The position numbers were made by a program, and so were the translations under genes. From Bog-532 sp963830385 (GTDB lineage: Bacteria; Actinomycetota; Actinomycetes; Streptosporangiales; Streptosporangiaceae), in contig CAWHMD010000005.1 of NCBI GenBank assembly GCA_963830385.1, forward strand, positions 1,984,001 through 2,048,000: 64,000 bases of DNA, given 5' to 3'. Within the stretch, counting starts at the first letter, position 1. Each line of letters starts with the position of its first letter. This document shows positions 47,867-55,925 of this stretch, in pieces. Below the pieces are notes generated by a model. That model saw only the letters and a program-made list of their open reading frames with translations. It had not been told where the DNA came from and did no database searches.

Positions 47867-49321
47867 ATGGCCCCATCACCGCGTGAGCTGTTCGACGTCG
47901 TGGTCGTCGGCGCAGGGCCTGCGGGGGTCGTCGCGGCGCTCCGTGCGGCCCGTCTGGGAGCTAGCACGGCGCTGATCACCCGCGATCAGTTTGGGGGAAT
48001 GGCCGCGAATGATGGGCCCGTTCCGGTGCGCACGCTGGCCCAGGCGGCGCGCCTGATCCGCGAGGCCAGGCAGCTCCCGCTGTACGGGATCGCGGGCGGC
48101 GAACCCGTGCTCGACTACCCCCGGCTGCTAGCCCGTGTCCGCGACGTGACCGCGGACGCACGCCAGCACACGCTGCTGCGCGACGATCTGGAGCGCGCCG
48201 GGGTGAGCATCTACGAGCAGGCCGGCCTGGCGCGCTTCGCCGACGTCCATACGATCGACAGCGACAATGCGCCGCGGCTTCAGGCCGACAAAGTCATCCT
48301 CTGCACCGGAGGAGCCTCACGGCCGCTGGCGGTTCCCGGCTTCGACCTGACCGCGACCCACAGCGACGCGTGGCACCTCTCCTCGGTGCCCCCGTCGCTG
48401 ATCGTGATCGGCGCCGGCGCGACCGGCGTGCAGGTGGCATCGATCTTCAACGCGTTCGGCTCACGGATCCACCTCGTTGAGATCGCTCCCCGCATCTTGA
48501 TGAGTGAGGACCAAGAGGTCTCCGAAGCGGTCACTGCCGCCATGGCGGCGTCCGGTGTCCAGGTGGTCGCCGACGCCGGGACGATCGACCGCTTCGAGCG
48601 CTCTGCGACCGGCGTGCGGCTCATCCATTCGGCCAGCGACGGGCAGCACAGCATCGACGCCACGCTGGTCGTGGTGGCGGCCGGATGGGTCGCGGCCACC
48701 GCCGGGCTGGGCCTCGACCGGGCCGGGGTGCAGACGGACCGGCGCGGATACGTCCAGGTCGACGCGCAGTTGCGCACGATGGTGCCGGACGTCTTCGCCG
48801 CCGGCGACATCACCGGGCGCGCGCTGGTCGTGCACGAGGCGCTCCGCGAGGGACTGCTGGCCGCGACCAACGCCGTCCTTGGGCCTACCACGGCCCTCTC
48901 GCCCCAGGTCAACCCGATCGGCAGCTTCACCGACCCCGAGTACGCCTCGGCTGGGCTGACCGAGGCGGCTGCCCGGGAGACCCGTGAAGTCGCGGTGGCG
49001 ACGGTCCGGTTCGACTCGCTACCGCGACCGATCATCGATGGCCGCCAGACGGGATTCTGCAAGCTGGTCGTCGACCGCGAGCTGCATACGATTCTGGGCT
49101 GCCACGTTGTGGGGGAGCGCGCGGTCGAGCTCGTGCAGCTGGCCGCAACAGCGATGGCCGCGGGGATGACCGTCGAACAGCTCGCACTGGTCCCATTTTC
49201 GTTTCCCACGTACGCGAACGCTCTGGGCCGGGCAGCGATCATGGCTGCGATCGAACTCGACCACACCGGAATGTGGGCGGTCGATCATCTCGAAACAGCA
49301 GCGGAGACCGGTATTGCCTGA
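47867..49321 (+). CDS. Flavoprotein of the dihydrolipoamide/mercuric reductase family lacking the redox disulfide
   Basis: 484 aa. FAD motif VVVVGAGPAGVVAALRAARLGASTALI, NAD motif LIVIGAGATGVQVASIFNAFGSRIHLVEI, FAD-ribityl VFAAGDITG and a full dimerisation domain (NPIGSFTDPEYASAGLTE ... LGCHVVGERAVELVQLAATAM). Where the family has GGTCxNxGCxPSK the sequence is GGMAANDGPVPVR, so both active-site Cys are missing. It cannot be a disulfide reductase; transhydrogenase (Sth-like) or electron-transfer roles to an unknown acceptor are possible. It heads the co-oriented set ending with a crotonase (52496-53362) and is divergent from the sugar dehydrogenase. Confidence 0.87.
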   Translation: MAPSPRELFDVVVVGAGPAGVVAALRAARLGASTALITRDQFGGMAANDGPVPVRTLAQAARLIREARQLPLYGIAGGEPVLDYPRLLARVRDVTADARQHTLLRDDLERAGVSIYEQAGLARFADVHTIDSDNAPRLQADKVILCTGGASRPLAVPGFDLTATHSDAWHLSSVPPSLIVIGAGATGVQVASIFNAFGSRIHLVEIAPRILMSEDQEVSEAVTAAMAASGVQVVADAGTIDRFERSATGVRLIHSASDGQHSIDATLVVVAAGWVAATAGLGLDRAGVQTDRRGYVQVDAQLRTMVPDVFAAGDITGRALVVHEALREGLLAATNAVLGPTTALSPQVNPIGSFTDPEYASAGLTEAAARETREVAVATVRFDSLPRPIIDGRQTGFCKLVVDRELHTILGCHVVGERAVELVQLAATAMAAGMTVEQLALVPFSFPTYANALGRAAIMAAIELDHTGMWAVDHLETAAETGIA

Positions 49322-49378
49322 ACTCGCCGCAGGCGCACGCGGGATCAGAGTCACGCCCTTAGCGACAGGAGAGAGATC

Positions 49379-49924
49379 TTGGCCACTGTTTCGGCAGGAA
49401 CGCCCCGGCCGGGCGTCCGTGTGGGCTCCACGAGCGAGTTCAGCTTGTTCTTCCGCGTCAGGCCGGGCCACGAGCACGACATTCGCGAAGCGGTGCAGGC
49501 TCTGCAGAACAGTCCCGGCTACCGGCCAGGGGACTACGACCTGCCGATCGCGACCATTCACGAAGCCAGGTTCGTGCTGTTCGACGGCGACACCCGGCTG
49601 CTGTTCGCGACGAGCTTCGACGGCCCGTGGGACGCCTACATGGAGGACTTCGCGTCCAAGCCGCTGCAGCTCTTCGACTCGATCTTCCGGCACGTCGAGG
49701 GCTACGAAGGCCTTCCCGACCTCACGGCGGTGAAGGACTTCATCCTGAGCGCTCAGGTCAGCGCCGGAGCCTACGCGCGGAATTACCCCGGGACGGTGAA
49801 GGAGATCCGCAAGGCGCTGCGGGTGAACGAGGCGTTCCAGCAGGTGCTCGATGATCCCGGCGCCGCGGACGCGCTGCGCCACCCCGCGCTGAAGCCGCTG
49901 CTTGACGAGGCCGCAGACGCCTAG
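49379..49924 (+). CDS. Small ferredoxin-like-barrel protein of unknown function in the DyP cluster
   Basis: 181 aa starting at TTG 49379, with AGGAGAG 6 bases upstream. The N-terminal ~100 residues (SEFSLFFRVRPGHEHDIREAVQALQNSPGYRPGDYDLPIATIHEARFVLFDGDTRLLFATSFDGPWDAYMEDF) have a beta-alpha-beta pattern like dimeric alpha/beta-barrel (ABM/EthD) proteins, the fold also used by DyP peroxidases. The C-terminal part is helical (YARNYPGTVKEIRKALRVNEAFQQVL). No signal peptide. Its place just before the DUF4331 and DyP genes suggests a role with them; none is established. Confidence 0.7.
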   Translation: MATVSAGTPRPGVRVGSTSEFSLFFRVRPGHEHDIREAVQALQNSPGYRPGDYDLPIATIHEARFVLFDGDTRLLFATSFDGPWDAYMEDFASKPLQLFDSIFRHVEGYEGLPDLTAVKDFILSAQVSAGAYARNYPGTVKEIRKALRVNEAFQQVLDDPGAADALRHPALKPLLDEAADA

Positions 49925-49968
49925 GTCAGCCGCCCCGAACGAACAGTGAATCCAACGGAAGGCGGGCG

Positions 49969-51102
49969 ATGTCGCATCACATTTCCGGGCCGCGAGCCGT
50001 GGCCGAGCCGATCGCGGACATCACTGACCTGTACGCGTTCCCGAGTCCGGAGCACTCAGGCCGGCTCGTCCTGGTACTGAACACGCTGCCGTTCGCGCCG
50101 CCGTCGGCCGCATTCTCCGACGGGCTCATCTACCGCTTCCGGCTGCGGCCGCTCACCGCGAACGCCCAGCAGGATGCGGCGCCGTTCGCCGTGGGTCGCG
50201 ACGAGATCGTGCTCGACTGCGTGTTCTCGGCCCCCGGGACTCGAAATGGCGCGGACGCCCCGGAGCAAGAAGGCACGTGCGTCACACCGGCGGGCGAGAC
50301 GGTCTCGATCAGGGTGAACGACGAGTGCGGAGGCCAGGTCGGCGGCGTCCGCGTGTTCGCCGGCTCGCGGTGGGATCCATTCATCATGGATGCGCCGGCC
50401 ACCCTGAAGTCGATCGCCACGGGCAAGCTCGCATTCACCGACCCGAGCGCGATCTACCTCGACGGCAAGAACGTCCTGAGCCTGGTGGTCGAGGTTGACC
50501 GCGCGGTACTTGGCCGCGCTGAGCTGTATGGCGTGGTCGGGGAGACCCTGACGCGCGGCAGCCTCAACATCCGGCTCGAGCGCGCCGGGCGGCCCGAGGT
50601 GCCCAACCTGATGCTGGCGCCGAAGCAGTTCGACCCGGTGAACCGCGACCTAGAGATCCGCGACCTTTACAACATGGAGGACGCATTCCGCCTCAGCGGC
50701 GCCTACGAGGGCGCGTACCGGGCCCGGCTGAACGCGAACCTGGCGTTCTGGGACGGCCTGGACGGTAAGACCGACTGGCCGGTCGGCGAGGGCGGCGCGC
50801 ACCCGCTGACCGAGCTCATGCTCGCGGACTTCCTGGTCGTCGACGTCACCAAGCCCTACGCGGAGCAGGGTTCGTTCCTGGAGGTCGAGCTCGCCGCCCG
50901 GCGCGGGGAGGTTCACCGGACCTGCGGTGGCCGGGCGCTTAACGACGACGTGATGGACACGATCTTCACACTGCTCGTGAACGCGGGGAACGGTCCCGTC
51001 ATCCGCGACGGCGTCGATCAGGCGACCAGGCCGGCGTCGCGCGCGTTCCCCTACCTGGCGCCGCCGAATCCCGATCCCCCGGAGGCACCCCGGCATGGGT
51101 AG
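49969..51102 (+). CDS. DUF4331 family protein
   Basis: 377 aa. The N-terminus SHHISGPRAVAEPIADITDLYAFPSPEHSGRLVLVLNTLPF is the hallmark of DUF4331 (D-x-x-D-L-Y-A-F). Internal segments GRAELYGVVGETLTRGSLNIRLERAGRPEVPN and ELMLADFLVVDVTKPYAEQGSFLEVEL also fit. No signal peptide or membrane span. Function of the family is unknown. GGAAGG precedes ATG by 6 bases. Overlaps the DyP gene by 8 bases, so the two are translationally coupled. Confidence 0.85.
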   Translation: MSHHISGPRAVAEPIADITDLYAFPSPEHSGRLVLVLNTLPFAPPSAAFSDGLIYRFRLRPLTANAQQDAAPFAVGRDEIVLDCVFSAPGTRNGADAPEQEGTCVTPAGETVSIRVNDECGGQVGGVRVFAGSRWDPFIMDAPATLKSIATGKLAFTDPSAIYLDGKNVLSLVVEVDRAVLGRAELYGVVGETLTRGSLNIRLERAGRPEVPNLMLAPKQFDPVNRDLEIRDLYNMEDAFRLSGAYEGAYRARLNANLAFWDGLDGKTDWPVGEGGAHPLTELMLADFLVVDVTKPYAEQGSFLEVELAARRGEVHRTCGGRALNDDVMDTIFTLLVNAGNGPVIRDGVDQATRPASRAFPYLAPPNPDPPEAPRHG

Positions 51103-52477
51103 CGACCGAACGTCCGCGGTCCCGGTGACGACCACGGCGAGCACCGCTCTCGAACTCGGCGACATCCAGTCCGGAATGCTTCGCCAGCGGCCGGCCTCCT
51201 ACGTAGGCGCGTACCTCCTGCTGCGCATCGACGACCGCGAGGCGGGACGCAGGCTGGTCCAGCGGCTGCTCCCGGTGATCCAGTCTGTCCGGTCCTCCTC
51301 CGATCCGGCCCGGGACGCCTGGGTCTCGGTGGCGTTCACCTATCAAGGGCTGAAGGCGCTGGGGGTGCCCCAGGACTCACTCGACAGCTTCGCGCCGGAG
51401 TTCCGGCAGGGCATGGCGGCCCGCGCAGCGGAGCTAGGCGATGTCGGCGAGAGCAGCCCCGAGAACTGGGAGCAGCCGCTGGGAAGTCCCCAGATGCACG
51501 TCGCGCTGTCGGTGCTGTCGCCCGACGCGGTGCGGCTGGAGAGCCTGCTCGAGCGGGCACGCCGCGCGCACGAGCAGCTAGCCGGGGTCGAGGTCATCTG
51601 GCGCCAGGACTGTTACCAGCTCCCGACCGGACGCACCTCCTTCGGCTTCAAGGACGGAATCGGGCAGCCGGCGGTGGAAGGGAGCGGGATCCCCGGCTCC
51701 AACCCGGGCGAGCGGCCGATCAAGGCGGGCGAGTTCATCCTGGGCTATCCGGACGAGACCGGAAGTACCGGGCCGATGCCGACTCCCGAAATCCTCGGCC
51801 GCAACGGCACCTACCTGGCTTTCCGTAAGCTGCACACCCGGGTTGCCGCCTACCGGCAGTACCTCCGGGCCAAGGCGGCAAGCCGCGAGGACGAGGCGCT
51901 GCTCGGCGCGAAGATGGTCGGCCGCTGGCCGAGCGGCGCACCGCTCGCGCTATCCCCCGAACAAGACGATCCCGATCTCGGCGCGGACCCCGGGCGTAAC
52001 AACCGCTTTGGCTATAGCGATGATCTACGCGGCTTCAAATGTCCAGCCGGCGCGCATGCCCGGCGCGCGAACCCCCGGGACGCGCTCGATGACGAGATGA
52101 GCGCCGACGTCCGCCTCCATCGCATGCTCCGGCTCGGCACGAGCTACGGCCCGGTGCTTCCCGAAGGCGTCCTCGAGGATGACGGCGCGGACCGCGGCAT
52201 CATTTTCGTATTCGTCGGAGCTCACCCCAAGCGCCAGTTCGAGTTCGTCAAGACGCAGTGGCTGAACGACGGCATCTTCATCGGCGCGCCCGCCGAGAAA
52301 GACCCGCTAGCCGGGGCAAACGACGGAACTAGCACCTTCACCATCCCTCAGCGGCCGATCCGCCGCCGGCTGCCGAGCCTGCCGCCGTTCGTGATCACCC
52401 GCGGCGGGGAGTACTGCTTCGCCCCGGGTCTGCGCGCGTTGCGCTGGCTGGCGGAGCCGGACCCCCGCAGCGGCTAG
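51095..52477 (+). CDS. Dye-decolorizing (DyP-type) haem peroxidase
   Basis: 460 aa. Distal motif SFGFKDGIGQP with catalytic Asp187, proximal haem-ligand His321 in CPAGAHARRANPRD, and distal Arg343/346 in HRMLRLGTSYG. The two ferredoxin-like halves and the C-terminal ITRGGEYCFAPGLRAL are typical. It lacks a Tat signal and the encapsulin-type tail is not evident, so the enzyme is cytoplasmic. The length and insert (residues ~195-300) suit the larger C/V-type DyPs. It oxidises bulky phenolic or porphyrin-like substrates with H2O2; the in vivo substrate is unknown. Confidence 0.92.
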   Translation: MGSDRTSAVPVTTTASTALELGDIQSGMLRQRPASYVGAYLLLRIDDREAGRRLVQRLLPVIQSVRSSSDPARDAWVSVAFTYQGLKALGVPQDSLDSFAPEFRQGMAARAAELGDVGESSPENWEQPLGSPQMHVALSVLSPDAVRLESLLERARRAHEQLAGVEVIWRQDCYQLPTGRTSFGFKDGIGQPAVEGSGIPGSNPGERPIKAGEFILGYPDETGSTGPMPTPEILGRNGTYLAFRKLHTRVAAYRQYLRAKAASREDEALLGAKMVGRWPSGAPLALSPEQDDPDLGADPGRNNRFGYSDDLRGFKCPAGAHARRANPRDALDDEMSADVRLHRMLRLGTSYGPVLPEGVLEDDGADRGIIFVFVGAHPKRQFEFVKTQWLNDGIFIGAPAEKDPLAGANDGTSTFTIPQRPIRRRLPSLPPFVITRGGEYCFAPGLRALRWLAEPDPRSG

Positions 52478-52495
52478 ACAGAAAGGAAGGCGAAC

Positions 52496-53362
52496 GTGGC
52501 AACGAGCCCAGCACGCACCGACCGCTGGCAGGCACTCGACTTCGGCCCACCGCCGTCGGATGCCGAGGAACCCGACCTGCCCGTGCTCGTGGAGTACACG
52601 CAGGACGAGAGGGTGGCGGTCATCACGCTGAACCGGCCGCACGCAGACAACGCGATCACCACGGCGATGGGGGCGCGCCTGACCGAGATCCTGGAGACGA
52701 TCGCGGTTCGCCTGTCGGTCCGCGCCGTCATCCTCACCGGAGCCGGCCAGCGGGCGTTCTCAGTCGGCAGCGACCTCCGCCAGCGCAAGGACATGACCAA
52801 GGAGGACTGGCTGCGGCAGCGCCAGGACTTCGACCGGACCCTCTACACCGTGCGCCAGCTGCGGAAACCGATCTTCACCGCGGCCAACGGGATCGCCTAT
52901 GGGGGCGGCTGCGAGCTTGCCCAGAGCACCGACTTCATCATCGCGTCCGACAACGCCACCTTCGGCCAGCCTGAGGCCATGCTCGGTCTGGCGGCCGGGG
53001 GCGGCTCGCCGGCCCTGCTCCCGCGCCTGCTCCCCCCAGGCAAGGCCATGCAGATGCTGATGACCGGCGATCCAATCAGCGCGCAAGAGGCGCACCGGCT
53101 CGGCATGGTCAACGAGCTTTACGCTCAAGATGAGCTCCTCGACGCCGCCCACCGGATCGCGGCGAAGATTGCGAGCAACTCACCCACCGCGGTCCAGGCC
53201 GTCAAGCAGGCGGTCCGGATGGGCCAGGGCGAGCCGATAGAGCAAGCCATCGCGATCATGATGGAGGCACACTGGCGCTCCGCCGTCCATCCCGATCGCA
53301 CCGAAGGCATCGGCGCGTTCAACGAAGATCGCGAGCCCGCCTTCGCCGATCCCGACCACTGA
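52496..53362 (+). CDS. Enoyl-CoA hydratase/isomerase (crotonase) family protein
   Basis: 288 aa, with an N-terminal extension of ~35 residues before the crotonase core VAVITLNRPHADNAITTAMGARL. Oxyanion-hole loops are FSVGSDLRQRKD and ANGIAYGGGCELAQSTDFIIAS. The catalytic-Glu region FGQPEAMLGLAAGGGSPALLPRLLP keeps one Glu (QPEA). This pattern suits hydratase or isomerase/decarboxylase chemistry on an acyl-CoA. GTG start with AAGGAAGG 8 bases upstream; 18 bases after the DyP stop. Its presence in a peroxidase cluster is unexpected. Confidence 0.9.
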   Translation: MATSPARTDRWQALDFGPPPSDAEEPDLPVLVEYTQDERVAVITLNRPHADNAITTAMGARLTEILETIAVRLSVRAVILTGAGQRAFSVGSDLRQRKDMTKEDWLRQRQDFDRTLYTVRQLRKPIFTAANGIAYGGGCELAQSTDFIIASDNATFGQPEAMLGLAAGGGSPALLPRLLPPGKAMQMLMTGDPISAQEAHRLGMVNELYAQDELLDAAHRIAAKIASNSPTAVQAVKQAVRMGQGEPIEQAIAIMMEAHWRSAVHPDRTEGIGAFNEDREPAFADPDH

Positions 53363-53365
53363 TAC

Positions 53366-53381
53366 CGCCCCTCGCGGGGCG
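53366..53381 (+). terminator. Short hairpin after the crotonase gene
   Basis: CGCCCC-TCGC-GGGGCG, a 6-bp perfect stem and 4-base loop 4 bases after the stop codon. There is no U-tract, so termination efficiency is uncertain. It closes the DyP cluster. Confidence 0.45.
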
Positions 53382-53424
53382 CATGGACACACCCGCGGAA
53401 AGCTGTCACTGTCTACAGCTGAGC

Positions 53425-53477
53425 TGGAGCCCCGTTACGGAATCGAACCGTAGACCTTCTCCTTACCATGGACGCTC
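53425..53477 (-). tRNA. tRNA-Thr(GGT) 3'-half fragment, not a complete tRNA (likely att-site remnant)
   Basis: On the minus strand: anticodon loop ATGGTAA (anticodon GGT, position-33 T and A37 correct), stem partner GGA, variable region, perfect T-arm TACGG-TTCGATT-CCGTA, the 3' acceptor strand ACGGGGC, discriminator T and encoded CCA at 53427-53425. The D-arm, 5' acceptor strand and outer anticodon-stem bases are missing; the homology ends near 53477. Integrative elements of actinobacteria use tRNA 3' halves as attachment sites, so this fragment is most simply one end of an integrated or formerly integrated element. The intact tRNA-Thr would lie outside the window. Confidence 0.7.
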
Positions 53478-53801
53478 GTTCCGTCTGGAAGGGTCGCGCT
53501 GAGTCGCGTCAGTGCAGTTCAGGAGGGTAGCGCTGTCTGGCTGGCACTGGCGCGGTCCGGCGTTGAATGGGGCCGTTGTCACTTGATTTGTCACTGGCTT
53601 TCCGGACCTCACTACCGAAGGTAAGGTCCCGCATGGCAGGACGAATTGACGACGACTTATGACCGCCGAGCATGACGGCCGGTGGCTCTCATTGTCACGG
53701 CCATGCCGGCTCTGGCGAGCACACCGGCGACGCCCGCCTGAGTTCCGTAACGTGCACCACCGCGGCGCCGACGTCGCGCCGGTGAGCGTGCTGTCCGGCT
53801 A
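53478..53801. other. Gene-free stretch next to the tRNA-Thr fragment
   Basis: No coding frame I can support. It contains short repeated words (TTGTCACTTGATTTGTCACT near 53576-53596, and GGTAAGGTCC). I see no integrase or excisionase frame and no clear remnant of one. Confidence 0.45.
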
Positions 53802-55862
53802 TCACGCATCTTCACGGATCACGGCAACTCCGGCGCCGGGCAGGGACAGGCCCGAATTCAGCAGCCGCCCGGACAGGAGATCCCTGCCGGGGCCCGGCAG
53901 AGGCACAAAAGCCTCATCCGGGCCTAGATTGCAGATGATGAGGTAGGAGCCGCCTGGTCCGGTGCGGCGGACTACATCAACGGCCGGCGGTGCTCGGTTA
54001 ATGACCGGAGCCACTGCCGCTGCGGCGGTAAAGGCCCGCATCACGGTGGCGATGCCTGCTGGTTCAGGAAGGGTAGCGAGGTATTTCGCGTTCCCCCGGC
54101 CCACCGCATGCTGGGTGAGCGCAGCCTTGCCCGCCCCCAGGCCATTGGAGAAGGTCGCCATGGCTTCGGCACCGGCCAGTTCGAGATCTTCCTGCCAGGT
54201 CGAGCAGGTGAAGGTCTCGTTTTCTCCAAAGCGGGCCGTGACCGTCGACCGTGGGGGAAGCGGCCAGAACTCCGTCACCCGTATGCCCAGCAGTTCCCGC
54301 CATCCGCCCGGGTAGCCGCCCAGCCGGACCCGATCGCATTCATCAACGATGCCGGAGAAAAACGTTACCAGTACGTGACCCCCGCTCTCGGCAAAGGAAG
54401 CCACCCGGTCAACCACTGCCGGGCCGGCCAGGTACAGGCCGGGCACGATGACCGCCCGGTACTCCGCGAGGTTGGCGGCCGGGTGAACGAAATCCACCGG
54501 GATGTGCGCCTCCCGCAGATGCCGGTAAAAGGCCCGGATCAGGCTCACCTGGGACAGCTGGCTGGATGGGTGCGCACCGAGCTCAAGAGCCCACCAGCTG
54601 TCCCAGTCGAGTGCGATGGCAACCTCGGCGCGGACCCGGCTGCCGGCCAGCTCCGACAAGCCGCGCAGCTCGGCACCGAGCTCTTTGACCTCGCGGAAGA
54701 CCCGAGAATCCGGACCGGCATGCGGGACCATGGCGGAGTGGAATTTCTCCGCGCCGCCGCGCGATGCGCGCCACTGGAACGACATGACCCCGTCGGCGCC
54801 ATGGGCGATGGCCTGGTAGCTCCAGGCCCGCATACCCCCTGGAGGCTTGGGTACGTTGACCGGCCGCCAGTTCACCGCGCTCGGCGCCTGTTCCATCAGC
54901 AGCCACGGAGCGCCGTTCTTGAGGGATCGCAGGAGATCAAACGCCATCGCCGCACCCACGGGTGCGTCAGGGTCGGCCGGGTCCGGGTAGGAGTCATGGG
55001 ACACCAGATCCTCGTGACGGGCCCAGCGCCAGTAATCAAGCGGCTTGAAGAAGCCCATGAAATTGGTGGTGACGGGAACATCGGGGGTGATCTCGCGCAA
55101 GCGGTTGACCTCGGCCAGGAAGCAGCGCTCCAGCGCCTCGGAGCTGAACCTTGCGAAATCGAGCTGATGGGCCGGGTTGGGAAACGTCGGGCTCACCCGT
55201 GGCGGCAATACCTCGTCAAAGCTCCGGTACTGCTGGCTCCAGAACTGAGCCGACCACGCGTCGTTGAGACCATCGACATCCCGGTACCGCTCGGCCAGCC
55301 AGGCGCGAAACGCCGCCGCGGAGGCATCGCAATAACACGCCGGCACATGGCAGCCGTACTCGTTCCCCACATGCCAGAGGGCCAGCGCCTCGTGGCTGCC
55401 GTAGTGCTTGGCCAGGCGGTCCACCAGCGCTAGGGCGGCCTCCAGGTACGCTGACGAGCTTGGACAGTAATGCTGCCTTGATCCTGGCCACAGCCGGACG
55501 CCGTCGGCACGCTCAGGCAGAATCTCGGGATGCTGATGAGTGAGCCAAGGCGGCGGTGATGCTGTGGCCGTGGCCAGGCAGACCGCCACGCCCGCCGACC
55601 ACAGGATGTCGATGACCCGGTCGAGCCAGCCGAACTCATAGCGGCCCGGCGATGGCTCGAGCTGGCTCCAGGAGAAGATCCCCACCGAGACGAGGTTGAC
55701 GCCGGCTTCGGCCATCAGCCGGGCATCCTCGGCCCAGGTCTCCTCCGGCCATTGCTCAGGGTTGTAATCGGCCCCATAGGCGATCCGCCCGCCGAGCCGC
55801 TTCCGGAGCCGGGCCACCCGATCGGAGCCGTCATGACCCGGCCAACCTGTCATTGTGCTCAT
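53802..55862 (-). CDS. Beta-galactosidase, GH42 (first of two)
   Basis: 686 aa. GH42 TIM barrel beginning IAYGADYNPEQWPEETWAEDARLMAEAGVNLVSVGIFSWSQLEP; acid/base Glu168 in HVGNEYGCH; nucleophile Glu324 in WLLMEQAPSAVNW. Zinc-type Cys cluster CHVPACYCD near 171-179 is typical of the family. Then a trimerisation domain (~410-610) and a beta C-terminal domain. ATG 55862 has GAGGAG 5 bases upstream. No signal peptide; intracellular hydrolysis of imported galactosides. Last gene of the operon. Confidence 0.94.
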   Translation of the reverse strand: MSTMTGWPGHDGSDRVARLRKRLGGRIAYGADYNPEQWPEETWAEDARLMAEAGVNLVSVGIFSWSQLEPSPGRYEFGWLDRVIDILWSAGVAVCLATATASPPPWLTHQHPEILPERADGVRLWPGSRQHYCPSSSAYLEAALALVDRLAKHYGSHEALALWHVGNEYGCHVPACYCDASAAAFRAWLAERYRDVDGLNDAWSAQFWSQQYRSFDEVLPPRVSPTFPNPAHQLDFARFSSEALERCFLAEVNRLREITPDVPVTTNFMGFFKPLDYWRWARHEDLVSHDSYPDPADPDAPVGAAMAFDLLRSLKNGAPWLLMEQAPSAVNWRPVNVPKPPGGMRAWSYQAIAHGADGVMSFQWRASRGGAEKFHSAMVPHAGPDSRVFREVKELGAELRGLSELAGSRVRAEVAIALDWDSWWALELGAHPSSQLSQVSLIRAFYRHLREAHIPVDFVHPAANLAEYRAVIVPGLYLAGPAVVDRVASFAESGGHVLVTFFSGIVDECDRVRLGGYPGGWRELLGIRVTEFWPLPPRSTVTARFGENETFTCSTWQEDLELAGAEAMATFSNGLGAGKAALTQHAVGRGNAKYLATLPEPAGIATVMRAFTAAAAVAPVINRAPPAVDVVRRTGPGGSYLIICNLGPDEAFVPLPGPGRDLLSGRLLNSGLSLPGAGVAVIREDA

Positions 55863-55925
55863 CGCGGCTCCTCACGCGGGTCATGCCAGCGGGCCAGCAG
55901 CACCGGCTTCAGAGCCCCGCGGATT

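Noticed and set aside
46735..47979. Extended N-terminus of the sugar dehydrogenase up to 47979
   Set aside because: The added 66 residues are Thr/Ala/Ser-rich and antisense to the flavoprotein start; the MDR domain begins right after ATG 47781.
53425..53500. A complete tRNA-Thr gene
   Set aside because: The D-arm and 5' acceptor strand cannot be found to the right of the anticodon region; only 53 bases match.
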